This document shows positions 27,067 through 35,382 of a stretch of 64,000 nt of DNA, one piece after another. The translations under genes were made by a program, and so were the position numbers. Each line of letters begins with the position of its first letter. Positions within the stretch are counted from its first letter, which is position 1. A model generated the notes under the pieces. That model searched no databases. It was given only the letters and a program-made list of their open reading frames with translations, and was not told where the DNA came from. The stretch comes from Coprothermobacter platensis DSM 11748 (GTDB lineage: Bacteria; Coprothermobacterota; Coprothermobacteria; Coprothermobacterales; Coprothermobacteraceae): assembly GCF_000378005.1 (NCBI RefSeq), contig NZ_KB899040.1, forward strand, positions 1,290,972-1,354,971, given 5' to 3'.

Positions 27067-27519
27067 ATGCTTGAAAGCATTCTGACAGAAAAAGCAATCA
27101 AACTAAAGGCGCAGGCAAAAGATTGGCAGGAAGCAGTACGCTTAGGCGGTGAGCTTTTAGTAAATGCAGGCTTTGTACACCCTGCTTATGTCGATGCTAT
27201 GGTGGAAACGGTAAGAGAGCTTGGTCCTTACAGCGTCATATCACCAGGCATCGCCATGCCACATGCAAGGCCTGAAGCAGGTGTCATAAAACACGGTTTG
27301 AGCTTGCTCACTTTAGCCACGCCGGTAGAATTTGGAAACAAGGAAAATGACCCCGTAGACATTGTGGTTTCTTTTTGTGCCACAGACAATACATCCCATA
27401 TCCAAATGCTCGCAGAGCTTGCTCAACTTCTCGGCAGCGAAGAGGCTTTGTCCACTATAAGGAACGCTGAGGAGGTGAAAACAGTAGTTGATCTACTGAA
27501 AAGCTTCAAATTCACATAA
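27067..27519 (+). CDS. PTS system EIIA component, ascorbate/mannitol-fructose type
   Basis: 150 residues. The phosphorylatable His lies in ISPGIAMPHARPE (~68), typical of EIIA of the fructose/mannitol superfamily, closest in form to the UlaC-like proteins of ascorbate PTS. Accepts phosphate from HPr and passes it to EIIB. Followed by genes for IIC and IIB, making a complete sugar-specific set of three separate chains. EI and HPr are not in the window. ATG start with GGGGAGG upstream. Confidence 0.85.
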   Translation: MLESILTEKAIKLKAQAKDWQEAVRLGGELLVNAGFVHPAYVDAMVETVRELGPYSVISPGIAMPHARPEAGVIKHGLSLLTLATPVEFGNKENDPVDIVVSFCATDNTSHIQMLAELAQLLGSEEALSTIRNAEEVKTVVDLLKSFKFT

Positions 27520-27538
27520 AAAAGGAGAGTGATGGTCT

Positions 27539-28816
27539 ATGGTAGCGTTCATTAATTTTCTGGTGAACAATATTTTCAACCAAGTAGCCATACTCATAGG
27601 CATTGTAGCCATGGTCGGCCTTATATTGCAAAGAAAGCCCATTGAAGAAGTCATATCAGGAACAATAAAAGCAGTTGTAGGCATACTCATAATGACCGCT
27701 GGAACAAACCTCTTCACAGCAGGCTTGTCTTCATTCCAAACCATTGTTTCTTCTGCTTTCGGTATAACGGCTCCTGTAGCTCAGAGCACATTGGATAACT
27801 TCACAACAAATTTCGGAAGTGTAGCGGTATCCATAATGGCGCTGGGTTTTCTCTTCCATCTCATATTGGTTCGTCTGTTTAACACGGGATTTGTGTATTT
27901 AACAGGCCATCTCATGTGGTGGATTTCCTTAGTCATAACAGCCAGCTTTATAGAAGTGTTTCCAACCATGAATCAAGGCTGGCTTATCGTTATAGGCGCT
28001 TTTCTTATTTCACTATACTGGACTTTGCAGCCGCGCATCATCCATAAGTACATGAGAAAAGTTACACACAGCGATGAAGTGGGTTATGGTCATACCTCGT
28101 CCAGTGTAGCTTACATGGGCGCTGCATTGGGTGGTTACGTAGGCAAACCTGAAGAAAGCACCGAGAAAATCAATATACCCAAACGCCTTTCCTTCATGAA
28201 CGACATAACCGTGGGAACGGCATTTATTATCGGTATCATCATACTCATAGCTGTTTTCTTCGCTGACAGAAACGTGGTCACCCAGCTTGCAGGTAATATG
28301 AATTTTGTGGTTTGGGCAATTCTGCAGGGTTTACAGTTTGCAGCAGGTATAACCATACTCCTGTACGGTGTGAGGATGTTCTTAGGAGAAATCGTTCCTG
28401 CTTTTAGAGGTATTTCCCAAAAGCTCATACCCGGTGCCAGGCCCGCTTTGGATGTGCCAGTTGTATTCCCTTATGCGCCTACAGCGGTGCTTATCGGTTT
28501 TATCAGTTCAACGGTGGTTTTTCTCATACTAATGGTCATTTTTGGCATGACTGGGTTTGCTACCATCGTTCCTTCTATGATCATGCTTTTCTTCCCAGGA
28601 GCTGGCGCAGCCATTTTTGGTAACGCAACAGGAGGTTGGAAAGGTGCAGTACTTGCCGGTGCGATAAATGGTATATTCTTGGCATTTGGCCAAGCTATAA
28701 CATGGCCCATGCTCAGTGGTACAGCGCCAGAACTCGCAGTGCTGGCTGATCCAGATTGGTATATAATCACATGGCTTATCATAGGCATTGGAAGCTTAGT
28801 TAAATCCGTATTCTGA
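27539..28816 (+). CDS. PTS system EIIC, ascorbate (UlaA) family
   Basis: A 425-residue integral membrane permease with about ten to eleven hydrophobic segments. The N-terminal region (FLVNNIFNQVAILIGIVAM) and the blocks GTNLFTAGLSSFQ, GFVYLTGHLMWW and PEESTEKINIP resemble the UlaA/SgaT family, which brings in L-ascorbate or related sugar acids while EIIB phosphorylates them. The substrate cannot be fixed: no lactonase, decarboxylase or epimerase genes of ascorbate catabolism lie nearby. Twenty bases after the EIIA gene. Confidence 0.85.
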   Translation: MVAFINFLVNNIFNQVAILIGIVAMVGLILQRKPIEEVISGTIKAVVGILIMTAGTNLFTAGLSSFQTIVSSAFGITAPVAQSTLDNFTTNFGSVAVSIMALGFLFHLILVRLFNTGFVYLTGHLMWWISLVITASFIEVFPTMNQGWLIVIGAFLISLYWTLQPRIIHKYMRKVTHSDEVGYGHTSSSVAYMGAALGGYVGKPEESTEKINIPKRLSFMNDITVGTAFIIGIIILIAVFFADRNVVTQLAGNMNFVVWAILQGLQFAAGITILLYGVRMFLGEIVPAFRGISQKLIPGARPALDVPVVFPYAPTAVLIGFISSTVVFLILMVIFGMTGFATIVPSMIMLFFPGAGAAIFGNATGGWKGAVLAGAINGIFLAFGQAITWPMLSGTAPELAVLADPDWYIITWLIIGIGSLVKSVF

Positions 28817-28842
28817 TACAAACACAAACGGAGGTGCGTTTA

Positions 28843-29142
28843 GTGTCCGATAAATTGAAAATAGTAGCCGCGTGCGGCGTTGGCATGGGAAGCAGCCTAA
28901 TTCTAAAGATGAATATCGAAGATGTACTAAAAGAATTGAAGGTACCAGCTACAGTGGATCATTCTGATATCAGCAGCTTGATTGGAACAAACTACGACAT
29001 CGTAGTGGTTCAAACATTCTACGCTGATCAAGTGAAGAACTACGGTAAAGTGGTCGTTGCTGTAGATGACTTCTTAAACAAAGACAAGCTCAAAGAAAAG
29101 CTACAGGAGGCTTTTAAAACCTTGGGCGTAGAAGCGCAGTGA
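28843..29142 (+). CDS. PTS system EIIB, ascorbate type
   Basis: 99 residues. The P-loop with the phosphocysteine is at the N terminus: VAACGVGMGSSL, Cys at ~11. Takes phosphate from EIIA and gives it to the sugar carried by EIIC. The GTG at 28843 is preferred to the upstream in-frame GTG, because that one is part of the GGAGGTG Shine-Dalgarno. Last gene of the PTS operon. Confidence 0.88.
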   Translation: MSDKLKIVAACGVGMGSSLILKMNIEDVLKELKVPATVDHSDISSLIGTNYDIVVVQTFYADQVKNYGKVVVAVDDFLNKDKLKEKLQEAFKTLGVEAQ

Positions 29143-29370
29143 ACAGTACCGCCTTGTTAACATACATTTAGCGTGAAGAGTGGTCCCCGTGCGTTAAAGT
29201 GGATTGCAATAAACCTTCAGGAGGTGAAATACATGCGGTTCACAGTTTACGTCTCAAGTAAACATCCGCTTACCGCCTTGAAACAAAGCGATTTGCGGAA
29301 GAACATTGTTTCCACGGGGGCCACATTAGAGTGGCGCAATACTCACCTCCTTTGGCGCTGGCGAAGCGCT
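29143..29370. other. intergenic region between PTS genes and the anmK-like remnant
   Basis: A short open frame (29173-29376) has an internal GGAGGTG, but its codon pattern and sequence suggest no family and it contains only three Trp codons, none adjacent. A Trp attenuator cannot be supported. No clear terminator hairpin seen. Confidence 0.3.
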
Positions 29371-29607
29371 TTATAATCTCTGTCTATTTAAGACCTCTGC
29401 AAACACTATTGGCTCATCACTAAAGAAACCGTTTGCTTCTTTTTCGTTTACCTTTGAAGCATTTATGAGCCACATTTTCAACTTTCTTCTTGCTTCAACA
29501 CCACAGAACAGTATCCATTGTTTTGGAGGTGCTGGCAACAGCTTTTGCCCTGAAATGTACTGCAAATACATGGATATGGCGGCTGTTAGAAGAAATTCCC
29601 AACTTAT
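29371..29607 (-). pseudogene. remnant resembling the C terminus of anhydro-N-acetylmuramic acid kinase
   Basis: A minus-strand frame stays open from near the trpB ribosome-binding site to a stop at 29371. It reads WEFLLTAAISMYLQ..., LLPAPPKQWILFCGVEARRKLK, then ANGFFSDEPIVFAEVL. AnmK proteins end with a comparable series (LTA...IA, PxPxxWIVCGGGxxNxxLM, then GxxxDAxEAxAFAxL). The GGG of the nucleotide site has become CGV and the EA of EAxAFA is lost. No start codon or promoter is left and the 5' two-thirds is gone. This suggests an old gene truncated when trpBA arrived. The match is by eye and moderate. Confidence 0.4.
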
Positions 29608-29629
29608 GAATTTATGAGGAGGTTTTCAT

Positions 29630-30820
29630 ATGATACCTAATGCAAAAGCGAAATTCGGTGAGTTCGGAGGGCAGTATGTACCTGAAGTAGTAATGCAAGC
29701 ATTAATTGAATTGGACGAAGCATTCAACGATGCCATCAACGATGAACAGTTCATAAAAGAATACCACTACTACCTCAGCGAATACGATGGGCGTCCCACG
29801 CCACTTTACTACGCAGAAAACTTGACGAAAAAATTGGGTGGAGCAAAAATATATTTGAAAAGAGAAGATTTGAACCACACAGGTGCTCACAAAATAAATA
29901 ACGCCTTAGGACAAATACTGCTAGCAAAACGCATGGGGAAGAAACGCATTATTGCGGAAACAGGAGCTGGGCAGCATGGTGTGGCAACAGCTACCGTGGC
30001 AGCAATGTTTGGGATGGACTGTGAGATATTCATGGGGGCAGAAGATGTAGAGCGTCAGCGTCTCAATGTATTTCGCATGGAACTTCTGGGCGCCAAAGTA
30101 CGCAGTGTGACTTCTGGAAGCTCCACCCTCAAAGACGCTGTAAATGAAGCGATAAAAGATTGGGCTGCAAACATCAACGACACGTTCTATTTAATAGGCT
30201 CAGCCGTGGGTCCTTACCCTTATCCACTCATGGTAAGAGAATTTCAAAAAGTCATCGGTGAAGAAGCACGTAAGCAAATAATAGAGAAAGAAAACAGGCT
30301 TCCTGATTATGTAGTTGCTTGCGTTGGTGGAGGGAGCAACGCCATAGGGATATTCTATCCATTTGTCGGTGACAAAGAAGTAAAACTCGTAGGGGTAGAA
30401 GCTGCAGGCAAGGGATTAGATACCAACATGCATGCCGCCACATTTAACCGCGGAACAGTAGGCATCATCCATGGCATGAAAACCTATCTGCTCCAGAGTC
30501 CTGACGGCGAAATAACGGCTCCTTATTCCATAGCAGCCGGATTAGATTACCCCGGTGTGGGGCCGGAACACAGCTATTTAAAAGAAACAAACAGAGCCAC
30601 ATACGAAAGCGCCACTGACGAAGAAGCGTTGGAAGCCTTTGAAACGCTTTCAAAAGTAGAGGGAATTATCCCCGCACTGGAAAGTGCGCATGCCGTTGCT
30701 TATGCAATGAAGAAAGCTCCAGAGCTCAGTAAAAACCACATCATTGTTGTAAATCTCTCTGGCAGAGGCGACAAAGACGTTCAACAAGTAGCAAAAATAA
30801 AAGGCATCGAAGAGGAATAA
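29630..30820 (+). CDS. trpB: tryptophan synthase beta chain
   Basis: 396 residues of the classical TrpB1 type. The N terminus is [10 protein letters not shown], the PLP-binding Lys lies in [13 protein letters not shown] (~87), the phosphate-binding loop is GGGSNAIG (~232), and the catalytic Glu lies in AETGAGQHG (~109). Condenses indole with serine to tryptophan. Strong GAGGAGG before the ATG; trpA follows after 15 bases. No other trp genes (trpE, D, C, F) are nearby, so the pair may work on scavenged indole, especially as the alpha chain looks inactive. Confidence 0.95.
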   Translation: MIPNAKAKFGEFGGQYVPEVVMQALIELDEAFNDAINDEQFIKEYHYYLSEYDGRPTPLYYAENLTKKLGGAKIYLKREDLNHTGAHKINNALGQILLAKRMGKKRIIAETGAGQHGVATATVAAMFGMDCEIFMGAEDVERQRLNVFRMELLGAKVRSVTSGSSTLKDAVNEAIKDWAANINDTFYLIGSAVGPYPYPLMVREFQKVIGEEARKQIIEKENRLPDYVVACVGGGSNAIGIFYPFVGDKEVKLVGVEAAGKGLDTNMHAATFNRGTVGIIHGMKTYLLQSPDGEITAPYSIAAGLDYPGVGPEHSYLKETNRATYESATDEEALEAFETLSKVEGIIPALESAHAVAYAMKKAPELSKNHIIVVNLSGRGDKDVQQVAKIKGIEEE

Positions 30821-30835
30821 AGGGGGTAGAGCGCC

Positions 30836-31648
30836 GTGGAAAACAGCAGAATAGAAAACACTTTCAACAGCATAAAACAGAACCATAGAAAAGCTCTCAT
30901 AGCTCACATCACAGCAGGATATCCCAACTTGCAAAGTTTGATGCCCATAATGCAGAGTTTGCAAGCAGGTGGTGCAGACATACTACAGATTGGAATACCT
31001 TTTTTAGACCCTGTAGGCGATGCTCCCATAGTTCAGAAAGCCTCGCAAAAAGCCATAGAAAACCATTTCACCATAGGAGATTTCTTCCGTACATTGACTA
31101 ACATACGTCAAGAGATTCAATCCCCCATTGTTCTAAAAGCGTATTACACAAGCATTTTCGGCTACGGGGAAGATAAATTCATTGATGAATGCAGTGCATC
31201 GGGGACCGATGCTGTAACCGTTCCAGACTTACCTTTGGAAGAAAGCAGCTCTCTAAGAGAAAAGTTGCACACCCATGGTATACCGCTGATATACACCATG
31301 GTACCGGCTTCCACAGAAAGGATGAACGCCATAGCGCACGTAAGCCAGGAATTCATATATCTTTTACCTGAGTACAATCCAGATGAAAAAACATTTATCG
31401 ATGGGATAAACAACTTTGCTCGCAAGGTAAGAGATATTACTCAATTACCACTTTGCCTGGGTATGGAACTAAGTGATCACGAATCCTTTAAAACCGTATC
31501 AAGCGGAGCTCAGATAGATGGGTTGCTCATTGGAGATATTCTCATGAAGAAGATTTGCAGCGCTGTTGAAAAGGGAGCGTTCACGTCAATTACGGAACAA
31601 TTGGAGCAAGCAGTAAAAGGCTTCTATTCATTGCAAGCCATTAGATAA
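30836..31648 (+). CDS. trpA: tryptophan synthase alpha chain, with altered active site
   Basis: 270 residues collinear with TrpA: ITAGYPN, then IGIPFLDPVGDAP, VPDLPLEES and FIYLL. Key residues are changed relative to Salmonella TrpA. The catalytic Glu49 is Gln51 (ADILQIG). The loop carrying Thr183 is PEYNPDE instead of SRSGVTG. The phosphate-site GFG is G209-M210-E211, and the GS before the last helix is G233-D234. The catalytic Asp60 is kept (D62). Known E49Q mutants of TrpA do not cleave indole-glycerol phosphate. The protein may therefore serve only as the allosteric partner of TrpB. GTG start. The frame is intact and neighbouring codon use is normal, so it is not an ordinary pseudogene. 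Confidence 0.85.
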   Translation: MENSRIENTFNSIKQNHRKALIAHITAGYPNLQSLMPIMQSLQAGGADILQIGIPFLDPVGDAPIVQKASQKAIENHFTIGDFFRTLTNIRQEIQSPIVLKAYYTSIFGYGEDKFIDECSASGTDAVTVPDLPLEESSSLREKLHTHGIPLIYTMVPASTERMNAIAHVSQEFIYLLPEYNPDEKTFIDGINNFARKVRDITQLPLCLGMELSDHESFKTVSSGAQIDGLLIGDILMKKICSAVEKGAFTSITEQLEQAVKGFYSLQAIR

Positions 31649-31655
31649 AAAGCCG

Positions 31656-31684
31656 TTGGGGGAAGGCCAATGTTCTTCCCCCAA
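31656..31684. terminator. convergent terminator between trpA and the MFS gene
   Basis: TTGGGGGAAG (31656-31665) pairs with CTTCCCCCAA (31675-31684) around a nine-base loop. On the minus strand it is followed by CGGCTTTTTATC, a fair T tract, so it mainly serves the MFS gene. Confidence 0.75.
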
Positions 31685-31686
31685 TA

Positions 31687-33087
31687 TTACTGCTGTACAT
31701 GACTACCACGCACAGCAGAGCTTATGGCACAAAGTATGTCTATAGCCACGCCCGTCAGGTAAGCGACGCGAAGAGCGTTCATAAATGCTATATTTTCAAG
31801 TGCTTTTCCTGTTAAAGAAAGATGCAGAGAGTAGTACTTAGAGAGGTTAGAGAACACAGCGCCACCCACCGCTATGCCCAATACCATACCTACGTTCCGC
31901 ATAGTGGCTAAAAAGGAAGATGCTACGCCAAGACGGTGGCGTGGCACACTGCCCATGACGGAACTATTATTGGGTGATTGAAACAAACCGTTTCCGACAC
32001 CAAATATGATTAGGTTGAGTATGATTCTCCATAGCGGGCTTTCCAATGTGAGCGTGGACATGAGAAATATACCTATTGCGCTTATGACGGCGCCTAACGT
32101 ACTCAAGCCACGTGCTCCCATCCTGTCAGATAAAACGCCGCTTATGGGAGACATGACCAACATTGCAGCAGGAAAAGCCGTCATCAAAGCTCCCGCTTCA
32201 CTGGCACTCATCCCCCTTTGCGTCAGGTAAAAGGGCGTAAGGAATGTCATAATGTACTGGGCGCTAAAGTTTAGAAGCGTACTCGTTGTCCCAGCGGTAA
32301 AAAGTCTTATTTTGAACAGTGATAAATCCAACATAGGATCAGGCCGGTGGCTTTCAGCCTGAATCAATCCTGTAAGCGAGATTATAGAAATTGCCAGCAA
32401 AGAGATACCCTGCAAAGAAGCCCATCCCCACTGACTACCGCGGTTTATATAAAGTAACAATGTAAAGAGAAAAGAGAAGGCAAGAACTGCGCCCACATAA
32501 TCAAAACGCTCATTGAGGCGTGTGGAACGTTTTGGAATAACCAACTGTGCCCATAAGAGAGCTGCTAAACCAATAGGCACGTTTATGAAAAAGATGTACT
32601 GCCAGCCAAAATTGGAAACAAGAAAACCACCCAAGCTTGGTCCTATGGCAAGTCCCACAGCAACAGACATGGCATTTATACCCAGTGCTCTTCCTCTTTC
32701 GCTGGCTGGAAATACCGCTGTTAATATGGCAGGGGTCATGGAAAGAAGCATACCGCCACCGATAGCCTGCAAGACACGTCCTATTATGAGCATGGTTATA
32801 GTGTGAGAGAAACCACAAAACGCTGATGAAAGTGTAAAGCAAAGCAATCCTATTTGGTATACAGGCCTGTAACCAATAATGTCCCCTAACCTACCAAATG
32901 CCAGCAGAGTGCTGCTAACCACCAAAAGATAAGCCATGGAAACCCAACTGACCATGTCCAATGGCGAATGGAAAACATTGGACAGTGTGGGCATGGCGAT
33001 ATTCATGATGCTGCCATCTATGGGAGCCATTATGCTTCCAAGCATTACAGCCACAAGTATTGACCATTTATTAACGCGTTCTTCCAT
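31687..33087 (-). CDS. MFS drug/proton antiporter, DHA2 (EmrB/QacA-like) family
   Basis: A 466-residue membrane protein with about 13-14 hydrophobic segments. Diagnostic motifs are present: the N-terminal LDxT-like region (MAPIDGSIMNIAMPTL), motif A in LLAFGRLGDIIGYRPVYQIG, and motif C-like IGRVLQAIGGGMLLS and GRALGINAMSVAVGLAIGPSLGG (antiporter motif). Expected to pump hydrophobic cations or other toxic compounds out using the proton gradient. Monocistronic on the minus strand, divergent from the DsbA-like gene. No adjacent regulator. Confidence 0.9.
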   Translation of the reverse strand: MEERVNKWSILVAVMLGSIMAPIDGSIMNIAMPTLSNVFHSPLDMVSWVSMAYLLVVSSTLLAFGRLGDIIGYRPVYQIGLLCFTLSSAFCGFSHTITMLIIGRVLQAIGGGMLLSMTPAILTAVFPASERGRALGINAMSVAVGLAIGPSLGGFLVSNFGWQYIFFINVPIGLAALLWAQLVIPKRSTRLNERFDYVGAVLAFSFLFTLLLYINRGSQWGWASLQGISLLAISIISLTGLIQAESHRPDPMLDLSLFKIRLFTAGTTSTLLNFSAQYIMTFLTPFYLTQRGMSASEAGALMTAFPAAMLVMSPISGVLSDRMGARGLSTLGAVISAIGIFLMSTLTLESPLWRIILNLIIFGVGNGLFQSPNNSSVMGSVPRHRLGVASSFLATMRNVGMVLGIAVGGAVFSNLSKYYSLHLSLTGKALENIAFMNALRVAYLTGVAIDILCAISSAVRGSHVQQ

Positions 33088-33206
33088 ACAGGTTAAATTA
33101 TATCCGCATGAAATCTGTTATTGCATAAAGCACTTTTTAATGTATAGAACAGAGTAATAGACGGTATTAGCCATTTACCTTACAAAACAAAGGAGGATAA
33201 CAACAC

Positions 33207-33824
33207 ATGACCATAGAGTTTTTTCATGACGTGCTGTGTGCGTGGTGCTATGCCTTTTCTCCCCGAGTTAGGAAACTCGTAGAAGAATTTCCAGAAATAC
33301 AAGTAATCCACAGAGCGTTTCCGTTAGCTCCGGAGCCCATCTCTATTTCAGAAATGTTCGGCAGTAAAGAAAGAGGTAAAGAAGAGATACTTAAACACTG
33401 GGAAGCAGCAAACATAAACGATGACCAGCATAGGATAAATACCCAGCTCATGATGACTAAAGATTTCGATTACCCTTACTCCACACCAGGTTTATTAGCT
33501 TGCAAAGCTGCAGAAAAGCAGGGTGGGCAAGCGATGCACTGGGACTATTTCGACAGACTACAAAAAGCTCACCTTAGTGAATGCAGAAACATAGCAGACA
33601 AAGAAGTGCTTTTAGACGTAGCAAGAGAGCTCGGTTTGAACATGGAGCAATTCGAAAAAGATATGGAGAGCAAAGAAACAATGCAAGCATTACAGGAAGA
33701 CATAGAGAGAGCGATGGAGCTTGGCGTAAGTGCCACCCCTACTTTAGTGGCAAACGGTCATTCACTCGCAGGTGCTGTCTCTTACCAGCGGCTGAGGAAT
33801 TGGTATCTTTCTCTGGCAACATAG
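33207..33824 (+). CDS. DsbA-family (FrnE-like) thioredoxin-fold oxidoreductase
   Basis: 205 residues starting directly with the first thioredoxin-fold strand, TIEFFHDVLCAWCYAF. The redox motif CAWC lies at ~11-14, and the cis-Pro region is VSATPTLVANG (~175). There is no signal peptide, so it acts in the cytoplasm, as FrnE/2-hydroxychromene isomerase-like members do. The long helical insertion is typical. It may reduce or isomerise disulfides or assist polyketide-like chemistry; the substrate is unknown. Good AAAGGAGG before the ATG. Confidence 0.85.
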   Translation: MTIEFFHDVLCAWCYAFSPRVRKLVEEFPEIQVIHRAFPLAPEPISISEMFGSKERGKEEILKHWEAANINDDQHRINTQLMMTKDFDYPYSTPGLLACKAAEKQGGQAMHWDYFDRLQKAHLSECRNIADKEVLLDVARELGLNMEQFEKDMESKETMQALQEDIERAMELGVSATPTLVANGHSLAGAVSYQRLRNWYLSLAT

Positions 33825-33896
33825 CAGCAAATCACTATTTCTGAAATCTTCATAACCTTATTGATGCTAAACTTTCCCCATGAGGGGTGAGATGTT

Positions 33897-34373
33897 ATGG
33901 CCAGCCAAATCTTTTCCATAGCCTTCAGATCCGTAGTTGTTTATCTTTTTATCGTAGCCTGCACACGTTTATTCGGCAAGACAGAACTTTCACAGCTTTC
34001 TTTGATAGATTTGGTTTTGATCCTGCTCATCAGTAACTCTGTTCAAAACGCCATGGTCGGTTCTGACTCCACTCTCTTGGGAGGCATAGTAGCAGCGGGT
34101 ATCCTTTTTATCGTTGATTATATCTTGAAGTTTCTACTGGATAAATTCCCCAAGTTGAGTAAAACTGTTCAAGGAGAGCCTATCCTGCTCATTTACAAAG
34201 GCGAGATAAACAAGAATAATCTTAACAAAGCAAAAATGGATACCAGCGACCTTGCAGAAGCTTTACGTCAAAACGGTATCATAAACATAAAAGATGTTAA
34301 GCTGGCCATATTGGAAGTAGATGGTCACGTAAGCATTATTCCATATGGCAAAGAAGAACAAAGTGGCAACTAA
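33897..34373 (+). CDS. YetF/DUF421-family membrane protein
   Basis: 158 residues. Three N-terminal membrane segments (about 5-25, 35-55, 60-80) are followed by a small cytoplasmic domain with the DUF421 motif series GEPILLIYKGEINKNNL, then LAEALRQNGI and VKLAILEVDGHVSIIP. This is the form of YetF-type proteins, shorter than Bacillus YetF (~230), as in the single-domain members. Function poorly known; links to spore or envelope biology in Bacillus are not transferable here. Ends inside a strong convergent terminator. Confidence 0.8.
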   Translation: MASQIFSIAFRSVVVYLFIVACTRLFGKTELSQLSLIDLVLILLISNSVQNAMVGSDSTLLGGIVAAGILFIVDYILKFLLDKFPKLSKTVQGEPILLIYKGEINKNNLNKAKMDTSDLAEALRQNGIINIKDVKLAILEVDGHVSIIPYGKEEQSGN

Positions 34374-34414
34374 AAGGGGTACCAAGCCTATTACTTAGTT
34401 GCCACTTTGTTCTT
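34354..34414. terminator. 20-bp perfect inverted repeat, bidirectional terminator
   Basis: The arm at 34354-34373 (beginning AAGAACAAAG) is perfectly complementary over 20 bases to 34395-34414 (beginning TTAGTTGCCA), with a 21-base loop. It includes the stop codon of the YetF-like gene and separates it from the convergent php gene. Downstream T runs are short. Confidence 0.7.
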
Positions 34415-34436
34415 TGACCAACCAAGCACTTACGAC

Positions 34437-35366
34437 TTAATAAGCCAAAAACTGCCTTGGATTACAAACGAGCATTTTCTCGATGATCTCATCAGTAACA
34501 CCATTATTCTTGAGCATCGGGATAAATTTCTCATAAATGCTCACATACCCATGCCCACCAAAAGCTTTTAGATATGTACTTCGCGTAATATCACATGAGA
34601 GCATTATTCTATCTTCGTAACCGGCGTCCAGTAGCGTAAGAATACCTTTTACTCTATCGTCATCAGAACGGTAATTGTTCTTACCCGTAGTGTCATATTG
34701 TATGTAAGCGCCCCATTTCAAAACCTCTTTTTGCGAGCTAAGATCAGGATTCAAATCTTGGTGCCCGAAGGACACTTTAGAAGGATCTATCCCGTTACTA
34801 TCAAAGATAGCCATCTGATCTACAACCATGGTACCCATTTCACAATGTGTACTTATGGGAGCACCTGTCTCCTTATGCGAATCGCATACACATTCAAAAA
34901 CCTTTCTTTCCAGTGGTGTTATTTCATTCAGACTGCTTCCTATTTCGCCATAGAACCCTGCTCTAATATGTGTTCCTTCCATGCCGACAAGAATGTCATT
35001 GGAAAGTTTTTCGGCTAATTGCTCTTTGGACAAAGCAGCTACTTCTGCCGGATAAAAACCTTCTTTGTAGTAACCGGTACCTGCAATGATATTCATATTC
35101 GTTTCGTTGGAGATCCTGAGCAAACGCTCAGGATCTCTGCCCATACCCATATTTGTTTGTTCAACAATGGTGTTAAAGCCATGCTCGAGCAGTCGTTTAA
35201 GTTCTTCTTCTATGGCAAACAATGTTTCTGACCAGCCAAGAATGGACACACTGTCACCACGTATTTTACTTAGGTCGAAGACGATATGCTCGTGAATCAT
35301 CGTCCGATTAATGCTATCTGGTTCTATGTTACCTGAAACGGCATGGACTAATTTTGACATTACCAT
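34437..35366 (-). CDS. php: phosphotriesterase homology protein (YhfV/Php)
   Basis: A 309-residue amidohydrolase-fold protein of the phosphotriesterase family. Visible metal-site elements are IHEHIVFD (HxH pair), GEIGSS (a Glu at the position of the bridging carboxylated Lys, as in E. coli Php), STHCEMGT, FGHQD and SCDIT. The substrate of Php proteins is unknown; lactone or phosphoester hydrolysis is possible. Last gene of the minus-strand arm of the yhf-like cluster, 16 bases behind the YhfT homologue. Start ATG behind GGGAG; a second ATG two codons later is also possible. Confidence 0.88.
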   Translation of the reverse strand: MVMSKLVHAVSGNIEPDSINRTMIHEHIVFDLSKIRGDSVSILGWSETLFAIEEELKRLLEHGFNTIVEQTNMGMGRDPERLLRISNETNMNIIAGTGYYKEGFYPAEVAALSKEQLAEKLSNDILVGMEGTHIRAGFYGEIGSSLNEITPLERKVFECVCDSHKETGAPISTHCEMGTMVVDQMAIFDSNGIDPSKVSFGHQDLNPDLSSQKEVLKWGAYIQYDTTGKNNYRSDDDRVKGILTLLDAGYEDRIMLSCDITRSTYLKAFGGHGYVSIYEKFIPMLKNNGVTDEIIEKMLVCNPRQFLAY

Positions 35367-35382
35367 TCATATCTCCCATTCA

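Noticed and set aside
29173..29376. Short open frame upstream of trpB as a tryptophan attenuator leader peptide
   Set aside because: It has three scattered Trp codons and no following attenuator hairpins; it lies far from trpB with the AnmK-like fragment in between.
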